This document shows positions 54,072-64,000 of a stretch of DNA of 64,000 bases, piece by piece. The stretch is from Chlorops oryzae (taxonomy: Eukaryota > Arthropoda > Insecta > Diptera > Chloropidae), in NCBI GenBank assembly GCA_020466095.1, contig CM035807.1, positions 46,717,858-46,781,857 on the forward strand, written 5' to 3'. The notes under the pieces were generated by a model, which did no database searches, was not told the origin of the DNA, and saw only the letters and a list, made by a program, of their open reading frames with translations. Within the stretch, counting starts at the first letter, position 1, and the number at the start of each line of letters is the position of its first letter. The translations under genes and the position numbers were made by a program.

Positions 54072-56399
54072 GCTAGAATTAGTTCGCTTCCTCTCCAAGC
54101 AATCTGATGATGTCATGCTGCTCTCAGAGACGCATTTAACAGATAAAAATAATTTTTCCATTCCTGGTTATCAATTTTATAAAACAAATCAGCCTGACGG
54201 AAAAGCGTATGGCGGTACTGGGATCTTAGTCCGAAGCAGGATTAAACATTTCCCCCTGCAGTCATATGCTGAAAACTTTTTGATGGCAACGTCAATTTGC
54301 CTACAAAATCGAAGCAATAACTTAGTTTTGTCTGCTGTTTATTGTCCTCCGCGTTTTTCGGTAAACGAGGATAAATTTAAGGCTTTCTTTAGCACTTTAG
54401 GTAATAAATTCCTAGCAGCTGGAGATTTTAATGCAAAACACACGCATTGGGGCTCCCGTCTGATAAGCCCGAAAGGAAGGCAATTGTATAGCACCCTAAT
54501 TAACAGCATGGGCAGGCTTGATTTTTTATCACCTGGTCAGCCTACATACTGGCCCTCTGATCCAAGAAAAATCCCCGACCTCATTGACTTCGCCATTGTC
54601 ATAGGGGTAGATAGATCTCGCGTTACAACCACGACAACATTCGATCTCTCATCAGATCACTCACCTGTACTTTTTCATCTAGCTGAAAGTGCGATTATTA
54701 CTGACTCACCCTTCAGATTGACGTCTTCTAAAACTAACTGGATTAAATATAAGAAATATATAGCCACTCATATTCATACCAGATACTCTATAGACTGCAT
54801 AGAACACGTTGATGAAGCTACAAATGTACTGAATTCTATGCTAACGACAGCGGCAGAGCAGTCAACGCCTTGCATCGAAAACAATGCAAAGAATCATACC
54901 TTTACCAATAGCGAAATCGAAAGACTTGGGAACGAAAAACGCAGGCTAAGATGCGAATGGCAACAACATAGATCCCCAGAGGCTAAGCTTAGACTTAAAG
55001 CCGCAACAAATGAGCTAAGCAAAGCTCTCTTAAAATTTAAAAATGACGAGTGTAGGAAATATGTTTCGAAGCTTTCCCCACAGTCCTCCGGAAAATCATC
55101 TTTATGGAAAATAATTAAGTTTATTAAATCTCCAAAAGTGGGGGAATCTCCCATAAGAGACACCAACGGCGCTTGGGCACGTAGTAGTGAAGAAATGGCT
55201 ACTGCCTTTGTTGGGAATTTAGTCAGTTTTCCAACCAAATCCCCCTGAAATAAATTGTGAAATGCCTACACTTCAAATAAATTCTCAAAATTACCCAATC
55301 TATTTCCATTCAAACGAAATTAAAGCAATTATTACAAGTCAATTATCCCCCAAAAAAGCACCTGGAGAGGACAACATAACTCCTAAAATGATTATTGAGA
55401 TGCCATACATTGCCATCGTGTTCATTACAAAGCTTTTCAATGCGATCATTCGATTTGCATATTTCCCTCAAGCATGGAAATCCTCCTTAATAACTATGAT
55501 TCCAAAACCAGGTAAGGATGCAACAATGGTGTCTTCTTATCGACACATAAGCCTTCTTCCAAGTATTTCAAAACTTTTTGAGAAAGCACTGCTTTCCAAA
55601 TTGACTCCATTCGTTTCTGAAAGGGATATAATTCCGCACCACCAATTTGGATTCCGTAAAAATCATGGGACTATAGAGCAGGTAAATCGCATAACCAATG
55701 AAATAAGGAAAGCTTTTGAATACAAAGAATACTGCTCAGCCATATTCTTGGACGTGGCTCAAGCGTTCGACAAAGTATGGCATGAAGGACTTATTCAAAA
55801 AATTAAATATCTTCTCCCTCCTACTGTGCATGCAATACTTTCATCCTACTTAAAACATAGGAATTTTAAGGTCAAATATAAAGATTTTGTTTCACAAAGC
55901 ATAGAAATCAAAGCAGGAGTGCCCCAAGGAAGTTTTGTTGGACCCTTCTTATATTTACTATATACGTCAGATTTCCCTGTAAACAGTAGTCTTACAACAT
56001 CCACTTTTGCCGATGACACAGCCATATTAAGCCGCCAAAGATGCCCAATTTCTTCCACTTCTAACTTGCAAACGCACTTAAAAGTGGTTGAAAAATGGTT
56101 AGGAACATGGCGAGTTAAAGTAAACGAGCAAAAACGTAAACATGTTACATTTACACTTAAAAGGGGCATCTGTCCCCCTTTAAGAATAAACAACATAATA
56201 GTACCAGGGACGGACAATGTTGTTTACTTGGGTATCCACTTGGACAAACGTCTCACATGGCGCAAACATATTGAAGCTAAACGAACCCAAATGAAACTTA
56301 AAGCTATTAAGCTCCATTGGTTAATTAATTGTCGTTCCCCCTTAAAAATCGAATATAAAATCCTTTTATATACTAGTATTGTACAGAATTCAATTCTTA
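54019..56399 (+). pseudogene. J2 ORF2: AP-like endonuclease and reverse transcriptase
   Basis: MSLLNICSWNANGVRQHK starts the endonuclease, with LLSETHL, GGTGILV, AAGDFNAKHTHWGS, PDLIDFAI and SSDHSPV, all expected active-site blocks. A 1-nt shift in a T-run near 55227 moves the frame. RT follows with MIPKPGKDATMVSSYRHISL, HHQFGFRKNHGT, IFLDVAQAFDKVWH, GVPQGSFVGPFLYLLYTSD and STFADDTAILS (FADD). It stops in the thumb at the BEL-C junction, so the last codons to 56419 are LTR sequence. Confidence 0.88.
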
Positions 56400-57206
56400 T
56401 GTGGAACGAACACACTTGAGCGTCGATCCAGGCACCAAATTCTGTTACTAATGTGGAACGAACACACTTGAGCGTCGATCCGGAAGTTAACATTCAAATT
56501 CAATGGTTTTGATTGAACTGCTCTTTATTGACTAGAAAGTTGCATTTTTATACATAAATTTTGCTTAATTCTAATAAAATAATTTTAGTGTATTTAGTGA
56601 GCAACGTGCAGTGGCATGTGCCGCGGTGGTTTGTTAGCTTTTCTTACATTTTGCTGATATGCAGTTTCCCACGCGAACTGCATTCGTCTGAACCTCATAT
56701 GCAATCATATTGTTATGCAATTCTGAGTGCCGAATTCGATATGCTTGTTCAATGCAAAACAAAGTGATCAATATGTTTCTCAAACATACTGCCCGCCTTG
56801 AATTGTTAAATTTAATGATATTTTGATCAACCCTCGTAGGGAGAATAGAGATTTGAATTAAGAATAAAAAAAAAACTTCACTCTGTTGCTCACTCGTATC
56901 TTCAGCTCAGATTTTGGCGTTTGTTGTTTCTTTTTGTTTGTTTTTTTTTTTGTTTTGGTTTTTTTTTGCACAATGCTGAGCTTGCATAAAAAGTTGGATC
57001 AAAGTCATGCTTATAGTCTAATAAGAATTCCAAGCCTTGATTTTTCAATCTTCGTTTACATTTTTACGTTAACAGTACATGTAGCGGATTTACAAAAACG
57101 TATGATTAGCAATAAAGGCCATTGGAAGATGGAGTAGTAAGTGTTTAATGGAAAATTTTTTTTAAATTTTGTGACAATTAATATTTCAAAGCTAATTCAC
57201 AGATTC
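56400..57206 (-). repeat. BEL-C 3' LTR and 3' UTR (boundaries partly uncertain)
   Basis: The outer end lies at 56400, where J2 sequence stops at TGTGGAACGAACACAC. The first 30 nt are repeated at 56452-56481, so the LTR end carries a 52-bp tandem duplication. The inner LTR edge is not defined, since the other LTR is outside the window. Two T-rich tracts (56935-56968) lie inside. No gene. Confidence 0.55.
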
Positions 57207-57989
57207 TTAGCATGCGGTGTCTTCAATTGATCGTGGTGCTGGAATAGGCACTTGACGTGGTAATCCCTTTATTTGCTTCAGTCTGCGGCCAAGTGAAATT
57301 ATTATGATCGCTAGAAGAACTGTTAGGCTCACAGCTACGTAACTGATGATTAGGCTGTGGTTGTGTGTGGCGTTCGTTGTGTTAGGAAAGCTTGATGCGT
57401 TGATCAGTGCTAGTTGTTGTTGAATAATTTCTAAATCTTTAAACTGTGTTGTGAACGCCGTTACTTGGGTTGAGTTGATATCAAATTGATGCGCTCGTCC
57501 TACTAATTCTCCAAATTTATTATTTTTTGCGTTTAATGAAGTCACAAATCTTTTGAGGCTCTGTATAGTTATCAGATCGTTCCTGATCGTGCAGTCGGAT
57601 CGGAAGTGGATCATGCCGCTATGTTGAAGTGTAAATTGCTGATTTTCGTATTTACACACAGCCGTAAAGCGAACGTTGCTCGTTGTCGCGTAGATCCATT
57701 TATTCGGCTGTTTAAGTTGATGCCAAAGAATCGTATCATTCGACCAGTGTAGTTCGCATCTGGGGTCGCTCTCGTTGTTGAGTAAGTCTAGTTCACACTG
57801 ACAGACGGTCGATGCCTTAAAGTAAGTGGCTTGCATATTGGGGCACAACCACTGCTTGTTATTGAGACTTAAGCATGACTGTACTTGCTCATTGGACAAC
57901 GGAACGAACTCGTCGTTATGCGGGCTGACAGCTAGAAACGATGTCGCTGTTCTTACTGCTGCTAGCGTCCCATTTATTGCTGTCGGCAA
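57207..57989 (-). pseudogene. env: BEL-C env C-terminal part
   Basis: A Cys-rich domain (SCLSLNNKQWLCPNMQATYF; STVCQCELDLL; AVCKYENQQF) with several N-glycosylation sequons is followed by a membrane span (LIISYVAVSLTVLLAIIIIS) and a basic tail with proline-rich PIPAPRS. It is out of frame by 1 nt with the main env frame, which it overlaps at 57916-57989. Before that shift env would have been about 500 residues. It is related to the F-like envelope proteins of insect retroelements and baculoviruses. Confidence 0.82.
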
Positions 57990-60882
57990 TCGGAAGTACG
58001 TGTAACAGTTTATACTCCTTTGAATTTGTTAAGGGCAATTCAATACTGAAGACCACATGATTTTCCGCAACAACTCCGTTAATCTTCATTAACTGATACA
58101 CTTCGATTAAATTGTTCTGATGGATGGGCAAGTGTAATTCCGGTGGTAGGTGGGCCTTTATTTTCTTAACTTCATCTCCCAATTGCTCAGGAGTTAATAA
58201 GAACGGATTAATTTTTCCGTGATGGCTGTCAATTAATACGTCCAGAATTGAAGCATGTGTCCCTTGCAATCTTGATGCAATAATGCACATCTGAATTGCC
58301 AATGTAAGAATTACTATTTTGCTGTTTGTAGCACTCGATGCCCGTCCGTGACGCAAATCGTCGATTTGCCGATCGATTTCATCAAACTTGCTTTTAATTC
58401 TCAGTTGTTCGTCTTTGAAAATGTTTATCGTTGAATTTATCAACGAAGTTTGATTTTTGAGCAGGTGCTCAAGATGTTCGTCATTTGTTCTTAAGCCGGT
58501 GATGGTCTCCGACATCTTAGTGGCATAGTTAGAGTCGAGGACCCCAAAAAGTGAATTGGCGATATTTCCGACCAAATCTACAGCACCTCTTTTTGCCCTG
58601 TTGACAGAAAGCAGATTGAGTTCTGTTTGTAGCTGCTTTTCAATTTTTTCGAAATATTCAATGAAGAAAGTGCATGTTGTGTCGTTTTTGGGTTGGACAC
58701 ACAATATTTGCAATGTGTTGATCCCATCAATTAGCACGTCTATTTGGTTTCTATATGGCTGCAGGTCGTAATACACTATCATGTTCCAATTAGAGGTGAT
58801 AGGCCTTGCGGATCCAAGCTGCTCGAAGTATACTCCTGGCTTCTGGCTAAACGTCGTGATATTGACTGGATTGCACAGGATTACAGGCAACAGTATTAGC
58901 GCTATCAGGGTGAAAAGAAGGGTTGGTTCAATGCGTCTAACCTTGTTTGGAATGACTTCGTTGTTGAATGAGTGAACATTTTTAAGGCGACTTAGGGGGA
59001 TGCTAATCGGTAAGGAGACCTTTGACGTTTCAGGAGCTTCCTTTGTTCGGCTTTCTTCTCCGACGTTTTCTTCGCTACTGTCTTCCGGAAAAAGTGGCGC
59101 CAGTCTGTGTATGGGTCGCTGGATTATTCCTTTGTGAGTCCGAATATCGCACACTCGTACGGCTCCATCGTCTCCCTTATACACATTTATTATTCGACCC
59201 AGTGGCCATTGTAATACGGGGACATTGTCCTCCTTGATAATTACCAATGTGTCTGGCTTGATAATGGTTGTCGGGCCATTCCATTTATGTCGCAATTGCA
59301 GCTCGGCTAAATACTCCTTTGACCAGCGCTCCCAGAATTTGTGTTTAATTTTGGAGACCTCTTCCCATCGTGTTGACATCTTTGTTTTCATTGGTTCGGT
59401 GTCGGCATCAACGTTTGCCCTCAATGGCTCTCCAATGAGGAAATGTCCCGGAGTAAGTGCGCTTAGATCATTCGGATCGGAGGACATTGGAACTAGTGGC
59501 CGTGAATTAAGCATTGCTTCGACTTCAGTCACAACTGTGTTTAATTCCTCGAATGTCATTGTCGCTTCATGCAGTTTTGGAGCCAGCAGTTTTTTTGTTG
59601 ACTTCACCGCCGCTTCCCATAGACCGCCAAAGTGTGGAGCTCTTGGTGGGATGAACTGGAAGCTAATTCCTTTTTCACTATAGGTTCGTATGATGGAATC
59701 GGATGCCTTTGATGAATAGATGCTGCTGGTGAGCTCCTCGAGTTGGTTTTTGGCTCCCACAAAGTTCGTTGCATTGTCGCAAAATATTGTTTTGCAGTAA
59801 CCCCTGCGTGCAATAAATCGTTTGAGAGCTCCGATAAATGCGTCGGTCGTTAACTCCGTTACTAGTTCCAAGTGTACGGCCTTAGTCGAGAAGCAGCAGA
59901 AGACGGCAATGTACGCCTTTTGTGGCGCCTTTCCTCGAGTTTTAAAATGTACTCGGAAAGGTCCACAATAGTCTACGCCGGTGTGTAGAAATGGGCGCGC
60001 TGGTTCGACTCGTGATGGTGGTAAGTTCCCCATAACTTGTTTGTATAAAACGGGCCTTGATCGCGTACACCTTACACAATGTTGAACGACTGATCTTGCC
60101 AAGCTTCTGCCTTTAAGTGGCCAAAATCGTTGTTTGACGAACGCGAGCAGTGCCGAGGGTCCACAATGATAATTCTCCTTGTGCATCTTTTCTAAAAGCA
60201 ATTTCGTGATGGGATCATCTCCAGGTAGGATCATTTGATGCTTCGTGTCATATTGTTGAGATGATGCTTGTAATCTGCCGCCTACTCTGATTATTCCTTC
60301 TTCATCTAAGAATGGAGCCAGAGAATTAAGGGAGTTCGAGTTTGGTACTTTTCCTTCTTTTCGTAAGATCTTCAGTAGATCTTGAAAGTCGGACGTTTGA
60401 ATTTGGCGTACTATTAATTTCAATGCTGCATCTAGCTCTGCCGGTGACAGTTGCTTATTTTTTGGTCGAGCATGTTTAGATTTTTTGCAATTTTTTGAAA
60501 ATCGCAGTACGTATCCAGTCACTCTCTGGAGATAGAGAAATGAATTTCTGGATGGGATTGAATACACCAGTGGGTCCTCTGCCAAGTCTGCCTGTTTTGA
60601 CGTTATGGCTACCGTTGCTGGACTATTTTCAATGACTAATTCCCTGTTGAAGGGAGGTGGCCACCTAGGCTCAGGCTCATATAAGAATAATGGTCCAAAG
60701 AACCACATATGGCACGTGGCCAATTCTCTCGGTTTTATTCCTCTTGAGAGCAAATCTGCTGGGTTTTGCTTGGATGGCACGTGTCGCCATTGCTCTGGCC
60801 TCGTCAACTGATTAATTTTCATAATTCGGTGTGCAACAAAAACTGGAAGCGTGCCTGGATGATTGTTTATCCATGAAAGCAC
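57916..60882 (-). CDS. pol: BEL-C RNase H end, integrase and fused env
   Basis: The frame starts in the last RNase H helix (LSWINNHPGTLPVFVAHRI). Integrase has the HHCC region (KENYHCGPSALL...HCVRCTRSRP), Asp in GVDYCGPF, Asp in FCDNATNFVGA and Glu in HFGGLWEAAVK, then the DUF5641-like end (WPLGRIINVYKGDDGAVRV). It continues unbroken through a signal-like hydrophobic run (LLFTLIALILLPVILC) into env, with a furin-type site (RAKR) before a fusion-peptide-like Gly/Ala stretch, coiled-coil-like heptads and the GKINPFLLTPEQLGDE block. It changes frame at about 57950. Confidence 0.88.
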   Translation of the reverse strand: MLSWINNHPGTLPVFVAHRIMKINQLTRPEQWRHVPSKQNPADLLSRGIKPRELATCHMWFFGPLFLYEPEPRWPPPFNRELVIENSPATVAITSKQADLAEDPLVYSIPSRNSFLYLQRVTGYVLRFSKNCKKSKHARPKNKQLSPAELDAALKLIVRQIQTSDFQDLLKILRKEGKVPNSNSLNSLAPFLDEEGIIRVGGRLQASSQQYDTKHQMILPGDDPITKLLLEKMHKENYHCGPSALLAFVKQRFWPLKGRSLARSVVQHCVRCTRSRPVLYKQVMGNLPPSRVEPARPFLHTGVDYCGPFRVHFKTRGKAPQKAYIAVFCCFSTKAVHLELVTELTTDAFIGALKRFIARRGYCKTIFCDNATNFVGAKNQLEELTSSIYSSKASDSIIRTYSEKGISFQFIPPRAPHFGGLWEAAVKSTKKLLAPKLHEATMTFEELNTVVTEVEAMLNSRPLVPMSSDPNDLSALTPGHFLIGEPLRANVDADTEPMKTKMSTRWEEVSKIKHKFWERWSKEYLAELQLRHKWNGPTTIIKPDTLVIIKEDNVPVLQWPLGRIINVYKGDDGAVRVCDIRTHKGIIQRPIHRLAPLFPEDSSEENVGEESRTKEAPETSKVSLPISIPLSRLKNVHSFNNEVIPNKVRRIEPTLLFTLIALILLPVILCNPVNITTFSQKPGVYFEQLGSARPITSNWNMIVYYDLQPYRNQIDVLIDGINTLQILCVQPKNDTTCTFFIEYFEKIEKQLQTELNLLSVNRAKRGAVDLVGNIANSLFGVLDSNYATKMSETITGLRTNDEHLEHLLKNQTSLINSTINIFKDEQLRIKSKFDEIDRQIDDLRHGRASSATNSKIVILTLAIQMCIIASRLQGTHASILDVLIDSHHGKINPFLLTPEQLGDEVKKIKAHLPPELHLPIHQNNLIEVYQLMKINGVVAENHVVFSIELPLTNSKEYKLLHVLPIADSNKWDASSSKNSDIVSSCQPA

Positions 60883-62534
60883 GATTTGTGAATCTGTTGG
60901 TAGTTCAAATCACCTTTTACTCTTGTCATTAGCTCGGCTGCTAACAGGGCGGCGCATGGTTCCAAACGTGGAATCGTTTGCTGCTGTAGTGGTGCCACGC
61001 GTGACTTGGAACAAAGTAAGTTCAGCTTGATCGTTTTATCCTTTTGCACAGACCTGATGTAGATTGCCGCACCGTATGCCTTCTCGGATGCATCAGCGAA
61101 AGCATGCAGTTGTATGTTCAGCTGACCTTGCTGACTAAGCACGTGTCGCGAAATTTTAACATTGTCCAGTGCTGGCAGGTCATCTTGCAACCGCATCCAT
61201 CGTTGTTGAATTTCCAACGGAAGATCCGAGTCCCAGTCGATTTTAAGCTGCCATAATTGCTGTATGTAAATTTTTGCAGTAACCACTACCGGACCGACCA
61301 ATCCTAATGGGTCAAAAATGCGGGCCAAGTCAGAGGTCATGCTTCTTTTGGTGGTCGTTGTTCTTCTTTTGAGGTTTGTTTTTATGCAAAAAACATCCGT
61401 TTTGGGGAGCCACGTCAGACCTAAGGTTTTGGTGGCTTGAGTTTCTTGAGAGTCAAAATTAAGGTCAATTTCTTGGTCTCCTGCGGGAATCCCATGCAGT
61501 AATTTTGGACTGTTTGCACACCATTTTCGGAGTTGCATTCCAGCTCTTTGAAGAACATCAATTAGTTGTTGCTGCATTTCTAGAGCTTCTCGCAAAGAGT
61601 CTGCGCCCAAAAGTCCGTCATCTACATAAAAATCTGCTTTAAGTGATGCTGCCCCAAGAGGAAATTGGTGTTGATATTCATCGGCTAATTGATTCAAGCA
61701 GCGTGTTGCGAGATATGGAGCCGCCCGTGTTCCGTATGTCACTGTATTAAGTTGATAGTACTTCAGATTTTCAGTCGGGCTGTTCCTCCACATTATCAGC
61801 TGCAGTTTCCGATCGTCCTCATTGACCCATATCTGACGATACATCTTTTCCACATCTGTTTTTAGAACATATTTATGAATTCTAAAACGTAGCAGGAGGG
61901 AAAAGAGTTCGCTTTGGACAGTGGGTCCGATGTACATGATGTCGTTGAGTGACAATCCATTTGTCGTCTTAGCAGACGCATCAAACACTACTCTTAATTT
62001 TGTAGTTGTACTTTCTGGTCGGAGAATACAATGATGAGGGATGAAATAATGCGTAAGAAGTTCTTGCTTTGGGTCGATTTCAGTCATGTGCCCCAATTTT
62101 TCGTATTCCATCATGAAGTGCGTGTATTGTGCTCTTAGTGATGGATTTTGGGTCAATCTCCTCTCCAAAGACATGAACCTGCTGTATGCTATGGCTTTTG
62201 ACTTCCCCAAGACTGATGGATGCTCCTTGAGAGGCAACTTGACTACATATTTTCCCGCGTTTGACCTCGTCGTGTGTTGTGCAAAGTGAGATTCGCAGCG
62301 TAGTTCATCCTCTGTAAGCGACGTGCTCGAGTGCGGTGTGTCTTCAAGCTGCCAGAATTTAGAAATAGTATCCTCAAGCTCCTGTGTTGTACACACTCCA
62401 CATGTGGCTATATTGGAGTGGGGACTGGTGATACTGCCTGCAATTATCCATCCAAAAACCGTGTTCTGGAGTGTTGGAAGATTCTCGGATAGCCTCTTCC
62501 TGCCTTTTGTAAGAAGGTCCAAATAAAGTTCCGC
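60867..62534 (-). pseudogene. pol: BEL-C RT and RNase H
   Basis: After a single stop replacing the Gly of the LLGAEL motif (62535-62537), the frame runs LDLLTKGRKRLSENLPTLQ, NTVFGWIIAGS, RT (HYFIPHHCILRP, LRVVFDASAKT, LKTDVEKMYRQI, FYVDDGLLGA) and RNase H (HAFADASEKAYGAAIYIR; SRVAPLQQQTIPRLE). A frameshift near 60890 separates it from the following frame. All RT catalytic Asp residues are present. Confidence 0.87.
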
Positions 62535-63977
62535 TCATAGTAAGCAGTCGATACGTCCTGGCCTAGAAAAAGTGGGGTCCGCCAGATTTAACTCATTTGA
62601 AATGTTCCAATCGTCAATTTGTATCTTGTGAGACGGTTGGTTGGAGACGATTTTTGGAAGTACATGAGCATCTACGGTGGCACTGAACTTGTTGTATTTT
62701 GATCTCAGATGAATTGTGGTGCGATGAAGAACCGTGTTTTCTGTTACTCCGACTCCCTCTACACACGTTGGGTCGGCTCTGGTAGTTCCTCTTAGTTTCT
62801 TTAATAGCCGTTCCGTAATTAGGTTGACCTGGGAGCAGGAGTCTAATAGAGCTCGGCATTCAATTCGTTGTCCATCAGCTGTTACCAAATCTATTAAGGC
62901 TGTTCCAAGTAATACGTAGTGTTCGTTGATTTCGTTGCTGTTGGCGAGCAGGCTAACCTTTGTTGTATCGCTGGCCGTGGTGACGTCAGGCTGCTTGCTT
63001 GCGTTCTTATTGTTTTGAGCTGTGTCAGTTTGCTTAGCCCCATCCTGCTCCGTTGACCTTTTTGCTGTCTGATAGGAGTTTTCAGCGTGAAGTAACGTGT
63101 TGTGTTTTTTGGTACACTTGGTGCAGTGTTGTCGTTTACATTTATTGGATGAGTGTCCTGGTTTAAGACAGTTCGCGCAGAGCTTATGCTGATTCACCAA
63201 CTGCCACCTTTCTTTGCACGTTGAGCTTGTAAATTTGCCACATTGGTAGATCGGATGAGTGTCTTTGTTGCAGACCTTACATTTGCTGTCATTCTCCACA
63301 TATGCAGCAACTGTTTTGGAAGACGAGTCGCCTTTTCCTCGGACTTCTAGTGATTGGAATCTGCGTTCAAGAAACTTTAACACTTCTTCAAGAGTAACCA
63401 ATCGCCGGTTGTCGTCCAGGCCTTGCTCGAATGACGTTTGGGTGGCCTGGTCCAGTTTTTTGAGAACAATATGTGCCACAATTGTATCCCAATAGTGAAC
63501 CGGAAGGCGTTGCGCTGCCAGGCCATGCATACATTCATGTGTTACGTCGTGCAATGTCTTGAGGGACGATGATGACTCGGACTTAGTGGTTGGCTGCGTT
63601 AGTAACTTGTTCAGCAGTGTTGTAACAAGCAACCTTTGGTTGTCGTACCTGTTTATTAAAATGGACCAGGCCGCAGTGTAGTTCCCTCCGATCGCTGGAA
63701 GGTGCTGTATTAGTTTTTTAGGTTCCCCCGCGAGAGCTTGGGTTAAATAGTGCATTTTTCTTGCATCGCTGATATTTGCTGTGTGAACGATCTCAGTATA
63801 TAGATCCTTGAAGGCCATCCACTGCAAATAGTTGCCATTAAATGTCGGCACAGAAATTTTGGGCAGAAGAATCTCGTTGTCATGATGATTCGATGATTCT
63901 TGTGGTCTAGCTGCCTGATCCTCTTTTGGAATGTGTTGTCGAAGCTCCACTAGGACTGATGCCACCTTCGACTCCAT
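62535..63977 (-). CDS. gag: BEL-C Gag and protease (5' end near window edge)
   Basis: MESKVASVLVELRQHIPKED at 63977 may be an internal Met; upstream sequence is cut by the window. The DUF1759-like core (ISVPTFNGNYLQWMAFKDLY; LAGEPKKLIQHL; RYDNQRLLVTTLLNKL) is followed by zinc knuckles CKVCNKDTHPIYQC, CANCLKPGHSSNKC and CTKCTKKHNTLLH, then the protease RALLDSCSQVNLITERLL, with DSC as in BEL-B. It ends at RPGRIDCLL before the stop. Confidence 0.85.
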   Translation of the reverse strand: MESKVASVLVELRQHIPKEDQAARPQESSNHHDNEILLPKISVPTFNGNYLQWMAFKDLYTEIVHTANISDARKMHYLTQALAGEPKKLIQHLPAIGGNYTAAWSILINRYDNQRLLVTTLLNKLLTQPTTKSESSSSLKTLHDVTHECMHGLAAQRLPVHYWDTIVAHIVLKKLDQATQTSFEQGLDDNRRLVTLEEVLKFLERRFQSLEVRGKGDSSSKTVAAYVENDSKCKVCNKDTHPIYQCGKFTSSTCKERWQLVNQHKLCANCLKPGHSSNKCKRQHCTKCTKKHNTLLHAENSYQTAKRSTEQDGAKQTDTAQNNKNASKQPDVTTASDTTKVSLLANSNEINEHYVLLGTALIDLVTADGQRIECRALLDSCSQVNLITERLLKKLRGTTRADPTCVEGVGVTENTVLHRTTIHLRSKYNKFSATVDAHVLPKIVSNQPSHKIQIDDWNISNELNLADPTFSRPGRIDCLL

Positions 63978-64000
63978 ATCATAGAATAATTCTGGTGTAT

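Larger units (their letters stand above)
52188..56399 (+). mobile_element. Jockey-type non-LTR element J2, 3'-truncated by BEL-C
   Basis: It starts at CAAGCTGGTCACCTCGCCGC (52188), apparently the true 5' end, with an approximately 400-bp leader. ORF1 has zinc knuckles; ORF2 has the endonuclease and RT. The RT thumb is cut at 56399 by the BEL-C LTR, so the 3' part should resume beyond the window. It is closely related to J1 (shared IEYKILLY and LGIHLDKR blocks). Confidence 0.87.
56400..64000 (-). mobile_element. BEL-C: env-bearing BEL/Pao element
   Basis: Read on the minus strand, it holds gag and protease (62535-63977), RT and RNase H (60867-62522), RNase H end, integrase and env (57916-60882) and env C-terminus (57207-57989). 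The 5' LTR is beyond the window. It is related to but distinct from BEL-A; both have env fused to pol. It inserted into J2. Confidence 0.85.

Overview
This window is a eukaryotic, insect-type intergenic or heterochromatic block made almost entirely of transposable elements, many inserted into one another. The mix of Ty3/gypsy, BEL/Pao, Jockey and R1-like non-LTR elements, mellifera-like mariner, tRNA-derived SINE-like repeats and a repeat with runs of GTCCGTCTGTCC points to a dipteran, probably a higher fly. I cannot name the species. I see no host protein-coding gene. A run of 100 N at 26401-26500 is an assembly gap.

Layout. 1-8103: two tandem, internally deleted copies (G1, G2) of a Ty3/gypsy family, joined through one shared LTR. 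8104-9990: an inverted, low-complexity repeat zone. 9993-10999: a truncated mariner abutting a minus-strand BEL/Pao element with an envelope gene (BEL-A, about 11000-17960). 17965-20005: a decayed gypsy RT-RNase H-integrase fragment. 20006-26400: AT-rich sequence with minisatellites, small inverted-repeat elements, a satellite-bearing repeat and three tRNA-like repeats. 27337-31955: a four-level nest (inverted-repeat element > Jockey > mariner > satellite-bearing repeat). 32654-52187: a large member of the same gypsy family (G3), interrupted by an R1-like fragment, a complete BEL/Pao element (BEL-B, 37693-44316) and a 1.27-kb unclassified insert. 52188-56399: a Jockey element with both ORFs, inserted in the G3 3' region and cut by a second minus-strand env-bearing BEL/Pao element (BEL-C, 56400 to beyond the window).

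The main discovery is G3. With the insertions subtracted by coordinate, its pol frame runs from protease through RT, RNase H and integrase directly into a classical protein tyrosine phosphatase (PTP) domain whose catalytic Cys and Asp are kept. This is followed by an insect-retrovirus-like env remnant and then a Ulp1/SENP-type cysteine protease (SUMO-peptidase fold) with a visible His-Asp-Gln-Cys set. The order is gag - pol(PR-RT-RH-IN-PTP) - env - Ulp1. I know of no described retroelement with this layout. G1 and G2 keep the PTP 3' end but have lost env and Ulp1, so the PTP belongs to the family and not just to this copy. A plausible reading, which is inference, is that PTP and Ulp1 are accessory genes acting on host phosphotyrosine signalling and SUMO-dependent silencing.

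Most element genes are broken by stops, frameshifts or insertions. The best preserved reading frames are the G3 integrase-PTP ORF, the BEL-A and BEL-C integrase-env ORFs, the BEL-B RT-integrase ORF and the Jockey ORFs.
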